64,000 bases of DNA from Flavihumibacter soli. Its GTDB lineage: Bacteria > Bacteroidota > Bacteroidia > Sphingobacteriales > Sphingobacteriaceae. The stretch covers positions 78,314-142,313 of the forward strand of contig NZ_JAAFZB010000089.1 in the NCBI RefSeq assembly GCF_010692725.1, read 5' to 3'. Positions 36,735 through 45,790 of this stretch are shown piece by piece; positions within the stretch are counted from its first letter, which is position 1, and each line of letters starts with the position of its first letter. The position numbers and the translations under genes were made by a program. Under the pieces are notes generated by a model that was not told where the DNA came from, did not search any database, and saw only the letters and a list, made by a program, of their open reading frames with translations.

Positions 36735-39611
36735 ATGAGGAAACCTTTACTTGTATTGCTGCTTTCAGTAGCTACCTTTTCCAGTTTTGCCCAAAAGAAA
36801 CCTAAAAAACCCTTAGATCACCAGGTTTATGATTCGTGGGAGACTATAACATCTGAGCGGATCAGCAATGACAGTAAATGGGTTCAATTTGCAGAAACTC
36901 CCCAGGAAGGCGACGGGAAGCTTTCCATTGTTAATCTTCAATCAAAGGCTGTCGCCAATATTCCGCGGGTTAATGCTGCGGAGTTTACAGCAGATTCAAA
37001 GTACTCGGTGTTTTTAATTAAACCTTTTTATAAGGAGACGCGTGCTGCGAAAATCAAAAAGAAGAAAGCTGAGGATATGCCTAAAGACACTCTCGGTATT
37101 ATTACCCTGGGAAAAGCAGGCATGGTAAAGGTCCCTCGTGTTAAATCTTATAGGATGCCTGAAAAGGGGGCTGGTTTGCTGGTCTACCTTTCGGAAAAAG
37201 AAGCCGCTGACACGACAAGAAAAAAAATCAGCGATAAGAAGACAGATACTGAAGCTGGCGTGGCAGATGAGCCCTCCCTGGCTGCAAAAAATGAAGGTAC
37301 AGAGCTTGTTCTGTATAAACTGTCAACCGGTAGCAAAAGGACTTTTAAATATGTTACCGAGTACTCATTGAGTAATAGCGGTAAGTATTTAGCATTCGTG
37401 AGCGGCGGATCAAAAAAAGACTCAGTAAACCTTCCGGGTCTCTATTGGTATGACATCGAAAAAGATGGGCTCAGGAAGATCAGTTCGGGAAAAGGCACCT
37501 ATAAAAACCTGGTGTTCGACGACCTGGATCAGCAGTTTGCCTTCACTGCTGAAAAGACGCCAGCAAAATCAACGCAGAAATTATACAGCTTATATTACTT
37601 CTCTCCATTCGCTGACAGTGCAAGAGTCATTGCAGGTAAGAACAGTCCGGGGATGCCTGCCAACTGGAGTGTGAACAGTGAGGGCAGGATATTTTTCAGT
37701 AAAAACGCTCAGAAATTATACTTCGGTACAGGGCCCGTTATAGCTCCACCTGACAGCAATATTGTTGATTTTGAAGTGGCAAAAGTGGATGTATGGAGTT
37801 ATAAAGACGAATATCTTCAGCCGATGCAACTGAAGAACATTGATCGGGAACTAAAGCGTAGCTATATGGCGGTTATATACCCGTCTCAAACAGAACTTAA
37901 AGTTATACAACTGGCAAAGGTTGACCTTCCGGATATTGAATTGGGTGAAGAGGGTAATAGTGAGTTTGCGATCCTGTCTACAAATTTGAAATACCGGGCC
38001 GAACTACAATGGACTGGATCGGGCTTCAGGGATGTATTCCGGGTTTCTACAATAGATGGAAGCTGCAAGCTGATTGCTTCTAAGATCAGGGGAGAGGCAA
38101 GTCTTTCGCCTCGGGGAAATTACGCAATCTGGTACAACAGGACCGATAGTACCTGGTATACGATGAATCTCAGGACGGAAACCCTGGTTCAGCTGAATAA
38201 GGGTCTGGATGTAAAGTTCTATGACGAACTAAACGATGTTCCAGATGATCCTTCTGCCTTTGGACTTGCCGGATGGACCAGCGATGAGGAAAGTATTCTT
38301 ATCTATGACCGTTATGACATCTGGAAATTTAGCCCTTCAGGAGAAATGCGCCTGAATCTGACGAATGGCCTTGGTAGAAAGCGCCAGATCACATTCCGCT
38401 ATGTAAATTTCAACGCTGGCCCGGCATTCCGGCGATTTAGTGCCGATGAACCGGCTATTAACAGTAAAAACCCGCTATGGCTGAAGGCTTTCAATAATAT
38501 TACTAAAGAAAACGGCTGGTATCTGAAAAGTCTGACGAGCAAGGAGGATCCAAAGGCGATTGTCATGGTTCCCTACAGCTTCAGCAAGCCACTTATCTCA
38601 AAAACAGGAAATAACTTCATTTACACTAAAGCGAATTATCAGTCGAGTCCTGATCTTTACGTTTCTTCTGATTTCAGACAGGAACAAAAGCTTAGCACCA
38701 TCAATCCGCTGCAAAGTGAATATAACTGGGGTACAGCTGAACTGGTAAGTTGGACCACACCAAAAGGCAATAAAGCCCAGGGCTTACTCTACAAACCGGA
38801 AGATTTTGATCCTGCGAAGAAATATCCGATGATCGTATACTTTTACGAAAAACATTCAGCCGATTTGCATACCTATATTGCTCCTCAGCCAACGCCTTCC
38901 AAATTAAATGCCGCATTCTTTGTAAGTAATGGCTATCTGGTATTTATGCCTGATATCACTTATGAAATTGGGTATCCTGGACGCTCGGCTGAAGAGTACG
39001 TTAATTCAGGTGTTGAAGAGTTAAAAAAGAATCTGTGGTTAGATGGTTCAGCCATCGGTATTCAGGGGCAAAGCTGGGGTGGATACCAGGTAGCGCATTT
39101 AATCACACGAACGAATATGTATGCGGCTGCCTGGGCGGGTGCCCCGGTAGTGAATATGACCTCAGCATATGGAGGTATCCGCTGGGAGTCCGGAATGAGC
39201 CGGCAGTTCCAGTACGAGAAAACACAAAGCCGAATTGGTGCGACCCTATGGGAGAAGCCAGAATTATACATTGAAAACTCGCCGCTGTTTTACCTGCCCA
39301 AAGTAAATACACCGGTTGTTATCATGTCAAATGATGCTGATGGAGCCGTTCCCTGGTACCAGGGAATTGAAATGTTTACAGCGCTTCGCCGATTAAACAA
39401 ACCTGTTTGGATGCTGAACTATAATAATGAAGCTCATAACCTGGTTCAGCGCCAGAATAAGAAAGATATTCAGATCAGAGAACAACAGTTTTTTGATCAT
39501 TTTCTTAAAGGCAAACCAGCACCCGCCTGGATGGAAAAAGGAATTCCAGCGGTAGAGAAAGGCAGGAACTGGGGATTTGAGTTAATTGAGTCCTCAGCAA
39601 CCGATAAGTAA
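36735..39611 (+). CDS. S9 family prolyl-oligopeptidase-type peptidase
   Basis: 958 residues. Signal peptide (1-~19, ending SFAQ), a long irregular propeller part (~40-660) and a C-terminal alpha/beta-hydrolase (~700-950). The nucleophile is S780 in GIQGQSWGGY; the aspartate is in SNDADGAVPWYQ and the histidine in NEAHNL. It is larger than a typical S9B/C enzyme because of the insert-rich propeller. Probably periplasmic or surface-exposed, releasing dipeptides or cleaving oligopeptides. Downstream it converges on ygiD at a shared hairpin. Confidence 0.92.
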   Translation: MRKPLLVLLLSVATFSSFAQKKPKKPLDHQVYDSWETITSERISNDSKWVQFAETPQEGDGKLSIVNLQSKAVANIPRVNAAEFTADSKYSVFLIKPFYKETRAAKIKKKKAEDMPKDTLGIITLGKAGMVKVPRVKSYRMPEKGAGLLVYLSEKEAADTTRKKISDKKTDTEAGVADEPSLAAKNEGTELVLYKLSTGSKRTFKYVTEYSLSNSGKYLAFVSGGSKKDSVNLPGLYWYDIEKDGLRKISSGKGTYKNLVFDDLDQQFAFTAEKTPAKSTQKLYSLYYFSPFADSARVIAGKNSPGMPANWSVNSEGRIFFSKNAQKLYFGTGPVIAPPDSNIVDFEVAKVDVWSYKDEYLQPMQLKNIDRELKRSYMAVIYPSQTELKVIQLAKVDLPDIELGEEGNSEFAILSTNLKYRAELQWTGSGFRDVFRVSTIDGSCKLIASKIRGEASLSPRGNYAIWYNRTDSTWYTMNLRTETLVQLNKGLDVKFYDELNDVPDDPSAFGLAGWTSDEESILIYDRYDIWKFSPSGEMRLNLTNGLGRKRQITFRYVNFNAGPAFRRFSADEPAINSKNPLWLKAFNNITKENGWYLKSLTSKEDPKAIVMVPYSFSKPLISKTGNNFIYTKANYQSSPDLYVSSDFRQEQKLSTINPLQSEYNWGTAELVSWTTPKGNKAQGLLYKPEDFDPAKKYPMIVYFYEKHSADLHTYIAPQPTPSKLNAAFFVSNGYLVFMPDITYEIGYPGRSAEEYVNSGVEELKKNLWLDGSAIGIQGQSWGGYQVAHLITRTNMYAAAWAGAPVVNMTSAYGGIRWESGMSRQFQYEKTQSRIGATLWEKPELYIENSPLFYLPKVNTPVVIMSNDADGAVPWYQGIEMFTALRRLNKPVWMLNYNNEAHNLVQRQNKKDIQIREQQFFDHFLKGKPAPAWMEKGIPAVEKGRNWGFELIESSATDK

Positions 39612-39627
39612 TCCTGATCTCCGATTA

Positions 39628-39657
39628 AATGGATCTGGTCATGAGATCAGATCCATT
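39628..39657. terminator. Bidirectional terminator between S9 peptidase and ygiD
   Basis: AATGGATCTG / CAGATCCATT, 10-bp perfect inverted repeat with a 10-nt loop; it overlaps the last 2 nt of ygiD. T-tract after it is short on the plus strand (CGATTTTT). Confidence 0.65.
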
Positions 39658-40543
39658 ATCCGATTTTTACTGAGGTCATCGTAAGCGATCCGCCAACAGC
39701 CTTATCGTTAAAGAAAGAAATATTGTCCTTACTTCCTTTCAGTCCTAACGAGTACATTAAGGGCAGGTAATGTTCCGGCGTAGGAATAGCAAGCATAGCT
39801 TCCGGTCCAAGGCTGCTGTAATAGATCAGTGGCTTATGATCATTATTTCCTATCAGCTGCTTAAACTTATCATTGATCTGCGTAGCCCAGTCATATCCAT
39901 ATTCAGCATCATTCAGCCTGTCCCAGGCCACCATTCTGAGATTATGCACCATGTTGCCGCTTCCGATAATTAATACCCCCTTTTTTCTTAAAGCATACAG
40001 CTCTTTTGCCAGGTCATAATGATACTGCGGGCCTTTCGTATAGTCAATACTTAACTGAAGCACTGGAATATCTGCCTCGGGATACATATGCCTTACCACA
40101 GTCCACGTTCCATGATCCAAACCCCAGTCATGATCTAGTTCCACATGAGCTGAATGCAGTAAAGCCGCAGTTTCCTTAGCCAGAAGCGGATTTCCCGGTG
40201 CTGGATACTGAACTTCAAACAATTCCTTCGGAAAGCCCCCGAAATCATGAATCGTTTGGGGGAAATCCATCGCAGTGATCCGCGTTCCTTTGGTAAACCA
40301 ATGGGCTGATACTACCAGGACAGCTTTAGGAACCGGTATCTCGCTTGCCATCTTTGTCCATGTCTGGCTGAATTCCGTATCTTCTATTCCGTTCATAGGT
40401 GAACCATGACCGATAAACAGGACGGGCATTAACTGCTCAGTCACCGGCAGACTATTCGTGAAATTCTTAAATGCTGATAATGATGTCATTGCTGCTGCTG
40501 TTTTAAGTGCCTGATAAACTGAATTCTTTCCATCAGAGATCAT
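39656..40543 (-). CDS. ygiD: 4,5-DOPA dioxygenase extradiol (YgiD/LigB family)
   Basis: 295 residues, LigB-type class III extradiol dioxygenase. Metal-ligand histidines are visible in LFIGHGSPM (~48), VSAHWFTKGT (~91) and in DHGTWTVVRHMYPE and PVLQLSI. Opens the catechol ring of DOPA-like compounds to give betalamic-acid-type products; the natural substrate in bacteria is unclear. The first ~35 residues (MISDGKNSVYQALKTAAAMTSL...) exceed the usual start; an internal Met (MPVLFIGHG, residue ~40) is an alternative start. Cytoplasmic. Confidence 0.87.
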   Translation of the reverse strand: MISDGKNSVYQALKTAAAMTSLSAFKNFTNSLPVTEQLMPVLFIGHGSPMNGIEDTEFSQTWTKMASEIPVPKAVLVVSAHWFTKGTRITAMDFPQTIHDFGGFPKELFEVQYPAPGNPLLAKETAALLHSAHVELDHDWGLDHGTWTVVRHMYPEADIPVLQLSIDYTKGPQYHYDLAKELYALRKKGVLIIGSGNMVHNLRMVAWDRLNDAEYGYDWATQINDKFKQLIGNNDHKPLIYYSSLGPEAMLAIPTPEHYLPLMYSLGLKGSKDNISFFNDKAVGGSLTMTSVKIG

Positions 40544-40708
40544 ATGCTTTGTATTATATCGCTATTACAAAGGTACCAAGGGTGCCGGCTGGGTCCCGTT
40601 GCGCTGAAGCAATAAAAACCATTGATCAGGATCAATAGGCTCCCTTTATTATCTGATACCGGAAACCCCGAAGGGTATAAACTAATCAAATTCCCGGCAT
40701 CTTCGTAA

Positions 40709-40731
40709 TTACCGGTAAATGGCTATATTTG
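40709..40731 (+). promoter_or_regulatory. Promoter and palindrome of the metal-efflux operon
   Basis: TATATTTG (40724-40731) is an exact TAnnTTTG -7 box, with TTCG at ~40702 as a weak -33. The 10-bp perfect palindrome TTACCGGTAA (40709-40718) lies between the two boxes, where a MerR- or repressor-type regulator would bind. The ATG at 40738 is only 7 nt after the box, so transcription may begin at or next to the start codon. Confidence 0.5.
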
Positions 40732-40737
40732 ACCAGA

Positions 40738-41130
40738 ATGAAAAAGTACCTCGTTTTCATATTTACCTTATTCTACTTCACAGCAGCCAGCGGAACAACC
40801 CTGGAATTCCACTACTGTATGGGTAATCTGGTAGATTGGGGTATGTCTAAGCCTTCTGAATCGAAAACCTGCAGCAACTGTAAGATGAGTGAGGAGGAAG
40901 CCAAGGACTGCTGTAAGAAGGATCAGCATGATGTTAAAATAGAGCAGGCGCAAAAGGCGCAATTCAGCTACCAGTTTAAACAGATCCCTTCACTCGTTCC
41001 ACAGCACTTTGTTGGTCAATCGGGTGTTATTATCGCTCAGCAAAAGCTTGATACTGATAATTTCTCACACGCGCCCCCACGAACTGAAAAGATACCGGTC
41101 TTTCTCCAGCTTCGTACCTTTCGTATCTGA
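40738..41130 (+). CDS. HYC_CC_PP family protein of a metal-efflux operon
   Basis: 130 residues from the ATG at 40738. It has a signal peptide (1-~20) and the three motifs that name the NCBI family HYC_CC_PP: FHYCMG (~27), DCCKK (~58) and APPRTEKIPVF (~112). Four cysteines in the CSNCKM...DCC region could bind soft metal. The family usually sits with heavy-metal transport genes, and so it does here, 182 nt upstream of the RND pump. Role likely periplasmic metal binding or sensing; not established. Confidence 0.85.
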   Translation: MKKYLVFIFTLFYFTAASGTTLEFHYCMGNLVDWGMSKPSESKTCSNCKMSEEEAKDCCKKDQHDVKIEQAQKAQFSYQFKQIPSLVPQHFVGQSGVIIAQQKLDTDNFSHAPPRTEKIPVFLQLRTFRI

Positions 41131-41168
41131 TATCCTTTCCTCTTTTTCGCGGCTTTGAAGCTGCGAAC

Positions 41169-41184
41169 CGGGCACTAATGCCCG
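41169..41184 (+). promoter_or_regulatory. Hairpin between HYC_CC_PP gene and RND pump
   Basis: CGGGCA-CTAA-TGCCCG, perfect 6-bp stem, tetraloop. A second imperfect stem, CGCGGCTTTGAAGCTGCG, precedes it (41147-41164). A TTTG (41196) and TATAATTTG (41215-41223) follow, which may be an internal promoter for the pump. Confidence 0.4.
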
Positions 41185-41312
41185 CAAATCCTCTGTTTGC
41201 CTTTTCACGACAAGTATAATTTGCCACCGGTTCTTTATCGGAAGCGGCCTATATACATTTATCTTGTGGAGGAACAGCTGGGCACGATCAACAAGAGTGA
41301 AACGCTATTTAT

Positions 41313-42617
41313 ATGATTGAAAAATTGATATCATTCTCCCTAAGGAACCGGCTGCTTATCCTTCTGATCTCCGGTGTACTGTTTGCATGGGGGGTCTACT
41401 CAGTAAAGACCAGCACTATCGATGCTATCCCTGATCTTTCCGAAAACCAGGTGATCGTATTCACCGAATGGATGGGCCGAAGCCCCCAGATCATCGAGGA
41501 CCAGGTAACTTATCCGCTTGTAACGAATTTACAGGGACTGCCTAAAGTGCAGTATGTGCGGGCATCGTCCATGTTTGGGATGAGCTTCATTTACATCATC
41601 TTCGAGGAAGATGTCGATGTCTACTGGGCTCGTTCCCGCGTACTTGAACGTCTCAATACACTCGGCAGTGCGCTTCCCGAGGGAGTTACACCTAACCTTG
41701 GTCCGGACGGCACGGGCGTCGGTCATGTCCTATGGTACACACTGGAAGCACCGGGAATGGATCTCGGTGAACAGAGAGCTGTACAGGACTGGTATGTAAA
41801 GTTTGCATTGCAGAATGTTCAGGGAGTAAGCGAGATCGCTTCATTCGGCGGCTTCCAGAAACAGTATGAGATCACTATCGACCCGAACAAGCTGATCTAC
41901 TATAAGCTTACGATTCCGCAGGTAATGGCCTCTGTCAATGCCAATAATAACGAGGCGGGCGGGCGCAAATTCGAAATGAATGATGTTGGTTACATCATTA
42001 AGACCACCGGTTACCTTAACTCTCTTGAACAAGTTGAAAATATTGCCCTACGAACGCAAAACTCGATACCGGTGCGGATTCGGGACATTGCTGCCGTTCA
42101 GATGACCGGAGAAAGCCGCTTAGGGATCTTTGATTACAACGGCGAAGGAGAAAAAGTGGGCGGAATCGCGGTGCTACGGTATGGAGAGAATGCCGACGAA
42201 GTGATCGACCGGGTTAAACTTAAAATGGAAGAAGTTAGCCGCGGCCTGCCAGAAGGCATGAAGTTTAATATCATCTATGATCGCGGTGAACTCATTGAGG
42301 AATCGGTTTCCTCAATTAAAACCACGCTGATCGAAGAGATGATCGTAGTATCTCTGATCGTCATTATCTTCCTTTTCCATTGGCGAAGTGCGGTCAGTAT
42401 CATTATCCAGATCCCGATAACAATTGCTGCGAGCTTCATCCTGCTTAACGCCCTCGATATCTCCTCCAACATCATGTCATTGACCGGTATTGCACTGGCA
42501 ATAGGGGTGATCGTAGACAACGGGATCATCATGGCAGAGAATGCCTATAAACACCTGGCAATCCGCCAGTCTGAACTAAACGAAGAACTTAAAGCTGGAG
42601 GAACCGGAAATGTCTGA
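41313..42617 (+). CDS. cusA: CusA/CzcA-type RND pump, N-terminal half (split)
   Basis: 434 residues, normally the first ~40% of a CusA/CzcA pump (~1,050). Covers TM1 (RNRLLILLISGVLFAWGV), the first periplasmic porter/docking half, and TM2-TM4 up to IGVIVDNGIIMAENAYKH, with the charged TM4 residues of the proton relay intact. The open frame then ends at TGA in the cytoplasmic loop before TM5, after an added tail (ELNEELKAGGTGNV). The second half starts 8 nt before the stop, in another frame, with its own GGAGGA. The two must assemble to make an active pump for Cu(I)/Ag(I) or divalent metal; the motif set favours the CusA group. A frameshift in a once-continuous gene is the alternative. Confidence 0.9.
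   Translation: MIEKLISFSLRNRLLILLISGVLFAWGVYSVKTSTIDAIPDLSENQVIVFTEWMGRSPQIIEDQVTYPLVTNLQGLPKVQYVRASSMFGMSFIYIIFEEDVDVYWARSRVLERLNTLGSALPEGVTPNLGPDGTGVGHVLWYTLEAPGMDLGEQRAVQDWYVKFALQNVQGVSEIASFGGFQKQYEITIDPNKLIYYKLTIPQVMASVNANNNEAGGRKFEMNDVGYIIKTTGYLNSLEQVENIALRTQNSIPVRIRDIAAVQMTGESRLGIFDYNGEGEKVGGIAVLRYGENADEVIDRVKLKMEEVSRGLPEGMKFNIIYDRGELIEESVSSIKTTLIEEMIVVSLIVIIFLFHWRSAVSIIIQIPITIAASFILLNALDISSNIMSLTGIALAIGVIVDNGIIMAENAYKHLAIRQSELNEELKAGGTGNV
42597..42602 (+). promoter_or_regulatory. Strong Shine-Dalgarno for the second pump half
   Basis: GGAGGA ends 7 nt before the ATG at 42610, inside the coding end of the first half. Strong sites are unusual in Bacteroidota, so it supports true internal restart. 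Confidence 0.6.
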
Positions 42618-44559
42618 TAAATTTAAACGCCTTTTCAACAGGGCACCCCGGAAAAAAGACTACGTCGAACTAAGTGAACAGGAGCGCTTAAGCATCATTG
42701 AAAGATCCTGTAAGCAGGTGTCACGCGGGGTATTCTATTCCACGATCATTATAATTACTTCATTCCTGCCGGTATTCCTGCTGACAGGACAGGAGGGAAA
42801 GCTTTTTCATCCGCTGGCTTATACAAAAACCTTTATCCTGATAATCGATGCCCTTCTGGTTGTCACCCTGGCACCTGTGATCATCTCATACTTTATGAAA
42901 GGCAGGTTCAGACCGGATACTGAAAACCCGATCAACCGGAAAATGGAAAGCTGGTATGAACCCCTGATCAGGAAGTGCATCAAATACCGTAAAACGACTA
43001 TTGGTATCAACATACTCGCTTTGATCATCAGTATCCCGATGATGATGAGCCTCGGCCGTGAATTTATGCCTCCTCTTGATGAACAGTCTATCCTGTTTAT
43101 GCCCATAACCTTGCCAGACATCTCGAATGCGGAAGTAAAAAGGATCCTGCAGGTACAGGACAAGATAATCAAGTCGGTGCCAGAAGTAGATAAGGTGCTT
43201 GGGAAGGCTGGCCGGGCAAGTACAGCTACCGATAACTCACCGATCAGTATGATCGAGACGATCATTATGCTCAAGCCGAAAAGCCAGTGGCGGGAAGGTA
43301 TAAGCAAAACTGATATTATCCGGGAGCTTGATTCCAAGCTGCAGATACCCGGTGTAGTGAATGGCTGGACCCAGCCAATCATTAATCGGATCAATATGCT
43401 TTCTACCGGCATTAGAACTGACGTGGGTGTAAAAGTCTACGGCCAGGATCTGAAGCAGATAGACGCTGTCTCTCAAAAGGTTAGGACACTTCTCAAGGAT
43501 ATTGAAGGCGTCAAGGATCTGTATGTTGAGCCCGTTACCGGCGGCAAATACCTGGAGATCGATATCAGGCGCGATCAGCTGGAACGCTACGGATTAACGG
43601 TAGATGATGTGAACGCAACAGTGGAGACTGCCATCGGCGGTTCTTCCTTTGCGAGTACGGTAGAAGGCCGTCAAAGGTTCAAGATCAACCTGCGTCTGGG
43701 TCAGGAATTCAGAAATAGTATTGAGCGTTTAAAGCGGATCCCGCTTAACTCACCGGATGCCGGGGTCATTCCGCTTTCAGCGGTTACGGATATCCGCTTT
43801 GCAGACGGTCCTCCAATGATCACTTCTGAAAACGCAATTCTACGCGGTGCCGTGATGTTCAATGTTCGGGACCGTGATCTGGGAACAACCGTGCAGGAAG
43901 CCATCGATAAACTGAATGGCAATGTCGATCTGCCGAATGGATACTTTCTTGAGTGGAGCGGTCAGTATGAAAACCTGATCAGGGGCCAGAAAACACTGCT
44001 ATACATCCTTCCCGTCGTGTTATTGATCATTTTCATCTCACTGTACCTGGCCTTCAAATCCCTGAGAGAAGCATTCCTGAGCCTGGTTACCATACCTTTC
44101 GCCCTGATAGGCGGTGCCTTTCTCGTGTACTTCTGGGGCGCTAATCTGTCTATCGCAGTAGCCGTGGGTTTTATTGCGCTTTTCGGAATAGCCGTCGAAA
44201 CAGGGGTAGTTATGGTTATCTATCTGAACGATTCTATGAAACAGCTTGTGCAGCTTCGGGGAAACTCAAGTGAGACAATAAGCAGGGAGGAGTTAAGAGA
44301 ATTTGTAATTGCCGGAGCGGCAAAAAGGCTGCGCCCGAAGATGATGACCGTATGCGTATCGCTCTTCGGACTGATCCCGGTGCTGTGGTCTTCCGGCGTG
44401 GGAAGTGATATTATGCAGCCCATCGTCTTACCAATGATAGGCGGTGTGCTGACCTCATCCACACATATATTGCTTGTAACACCGCTGATCTTCCTGATGA
44501 CGAAGGAATATGAATTAAGAAAGTTTGGAAAAATGGAGGTTTATGATGCGAAACATTAA
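42610..44559 (+). CDS. cusA: CusA/CzcA-type RND pump, C-terminal half (split)
   Basis: 649 residues. Begins with a basic linker (MSDKFKRLFNRAPRKKDYVE), then STIIIITSFLPVFLLTGQEGKLFHPLAYTKT as TM5-TM6 region, the second periplasmic half (TDNSPISMIETIIMLKPKSQW; a CusA-like Met in the metal path), and TM7-TM12 to the C-terminus. Complete for this half. Its ATG overlaps the stop of the first half by 8 nt (ATGTCTGA), the arrangement of translational coupling. The linker is not obviously normal in whole CusA, suggesting that extra sequence was gained at the break. Confidence 0.9.
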   Translation: MSDKFKRLFNRAPRKKDYVELSEQERLSIIERSCKQVSRGVFYSTIIIITSFLPVFLLTGQEGKLFHPLAYTKTFILIIDALLVVTLAPVIISYFMKGRFRPDTENPINRKMESWYEPLIRKCIKYRKTTIGINILALIISIPMMMSLGREFMPPLDEQSILFMPITLPDISNAEVKRILQVQDKIIKSVPEVDKVLGKAGRASTATDNSPISMIETIIMLKPKSQWREGISKTDIIRELDSKLQIPGVVNGWTQPIINRINMLSTGIRTDVGVKVYGQDLKQIDAVSQKVRTLLKDIEGVKDLYVEPVTGGKYLEIDIRRDQLERYGLTVDDVNATVETAIGGSSFASTVEGRQRFKINLRLGQEFRNSIERLKRIPLNSPDAGVIPLSAVTDIRFADGPPMITSENAILRGAVMFNVRDRDLGTTVQEAIDKLNGNVDLPNGYFLEWSGQYENLIRGQKTLLYILPVVLLIIFISLYLAFKSLREAFLSLVTIPFALIGGAFLVYFWGANLSIAVAVGFIALFGIAVETGVVMVIYLNDSMKQLVQLRGNSSETISREELREFVIAGAAKRLRPKMMTVCVSLFGLIPVLWSSGVGSDIMQPIVLPMIGGVLTSSTHILLVTPLIFLMTKEYELRKFGKMEVYDAKH

Positions 44560-45790
44560 AGAGATATTCGTCGCTAGCCTGCTTATCCTGAGCATGCAGG
44601 TTTCAGCACAGGAGACACTTACCCTTCAGCAAGTACTGGAGCGTATCGAGCAAAATAACCCGGGACTTAAAGCTTACGACCGCCAGGTTAAGAGCCGGCA
44701 GGCGAAGGTTGCGGGAGCCAAATCCTGGATGTCTCCAATGGTAGGGATTGGCACATTCATGACACCGTATCCGGGGGCGTCAGCTGCTGATGAAGACCGG
44801 GGTGCACTCATGTTTACAGCCGAACAGGATATTCCTAACCCGGCTAAGACAAGAGCAAAAACCGAATTTCTGGCATCGCAATCGGCTATCAGCGAGACGG
44901 CCAAATTATCAGCTTTTAACGATCTGCGTGCGGCTGCAAAGGAACTTTATTATGATCTGCTTGTGGCAGAGAAAAAGATCCGGTATCAGAAAGAGAACCG
45001 GCGGATCATGCAGACCATGCGCAAACTTGCCGAAATCAGGTACCCGCTGAATCAGGGCGGACTAAATAATGTGTTTAAAGCGGAAGGCAGGTCCTATGAA
45101 GCCGAGAATATGATCCTGATGACCGAAAGTGAGATCAGATCAAAAAAAATAGCCCTGAGTGCCCTTATGTTCCGTTCCCCGATGGACTCTTTTCGGATTG
45201 ACACCAGCTATAAGGTTGCCTTTATGCCGGAAATGTCTGCTGACACCATGTACCATGCAACAGTTCACAGCGATATCCGCCAGATGGATCTAAGGATCCG
45301 TTCCATGTCCCTGGATATTAAACAGATGCGGCAGCAGGCTAAACCTGACTTCAGAATTCGTTTCGAGCATATGGCAAACCGCTCTGAAATGATGCCTAAT
45401 CAATATACGCTGATGGGTATGGTTTCCATCCCGATAGCACCATGGTCGTCTAAAATGTATAAATCAGATATCAGGTCTATGGAATTCGAGATCGATGCCA
45501 TGGCGCTGGAACGGCAGGCCATGCTTAATCAGATGACCGGTATGAGCAAATCAATGGAAACCGAATTGTTGACGATGCAAAAACAGCTTGGTAATTATGA
45601 ATCAAAGATACTTCCCGCGCTAAGTAAAAACCTGAAGGTCTCCATGTTATCCTACCAGGAGAATAAGCTTGAACTACCGATGGTAATTGACAGTTGGGAA
45701 ACCGTCAATATGGCGCAGATGAATTATCTCGACCAGCTGCAAAAATTCTATAAAATGATCGTGCAATATGAAAAGAGCATTGAAAGATAA
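44543..45790 (+). CDS. TolC-family outer-membrane channel of the metal pump
   Basis: 415 residues from the ATG at 44543 (a second ATG follows at 44546, with a GGAGG 6 nt upstream, and could be the real start). Signal peptide ending in VSAQ; then two OEP repeats with the helical-barrel pattern: TLQQVLERIEQNNPGLKAY, QDIPNPAKTRAKTEFLASQS, MVSIPIAPWSSKMYKSDI. The chain has many methionines in the helices. It overlaps the pump's last 17 nt, and overlaps the adaptor downstream by 23 nt. Forms the exit duct of the tripartite efflux system. Confidence 0.9.
   Translation: MMRNIKEIFVASLLILSMQVSAQETLTLQQVLERIEQNNPGLKAYDRQVKSRQAKVAGAKSWMSPMVGIGTFMTPYPGASAADEDRGALMFTAEQDIPNPAKTRAKTEFLASQSAISETAKLSAFNDLRAAAKELYYDLLVAEKKIRYQKENRRIMQTMRKLAEIRYPLNQGGLNNVFKAEGRSYEAENMILMTESEIRSKKIALSALMFRSPMDSFRIDTSYKVAFMPEMSADTMYHATVHSDIRQMDLRIRSMSLDIKQMRQQAKPDFRIRFEHMANRSEMMPNQYTLMGMVSIPIAPWSSKMYKSDIRSMEFEIDAMALERQAMLNQMTGMSKSMETELLTMQKQLGNYESKILPALSKNLKVSMLSYQENKLELPMVIDSWETVNMAQMNYLDQLQKFYKMIVQYEKSIER

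Noticed and set aside
41313..44559. Treating the pump halves as a pseudogene
   Set aside because: Both halves are complete in their domains, overlap in the pattern of translational coupling with a strong ribosome site, and all other genes of the operon are intact. A sequencing frameshift is still possible and is stated.
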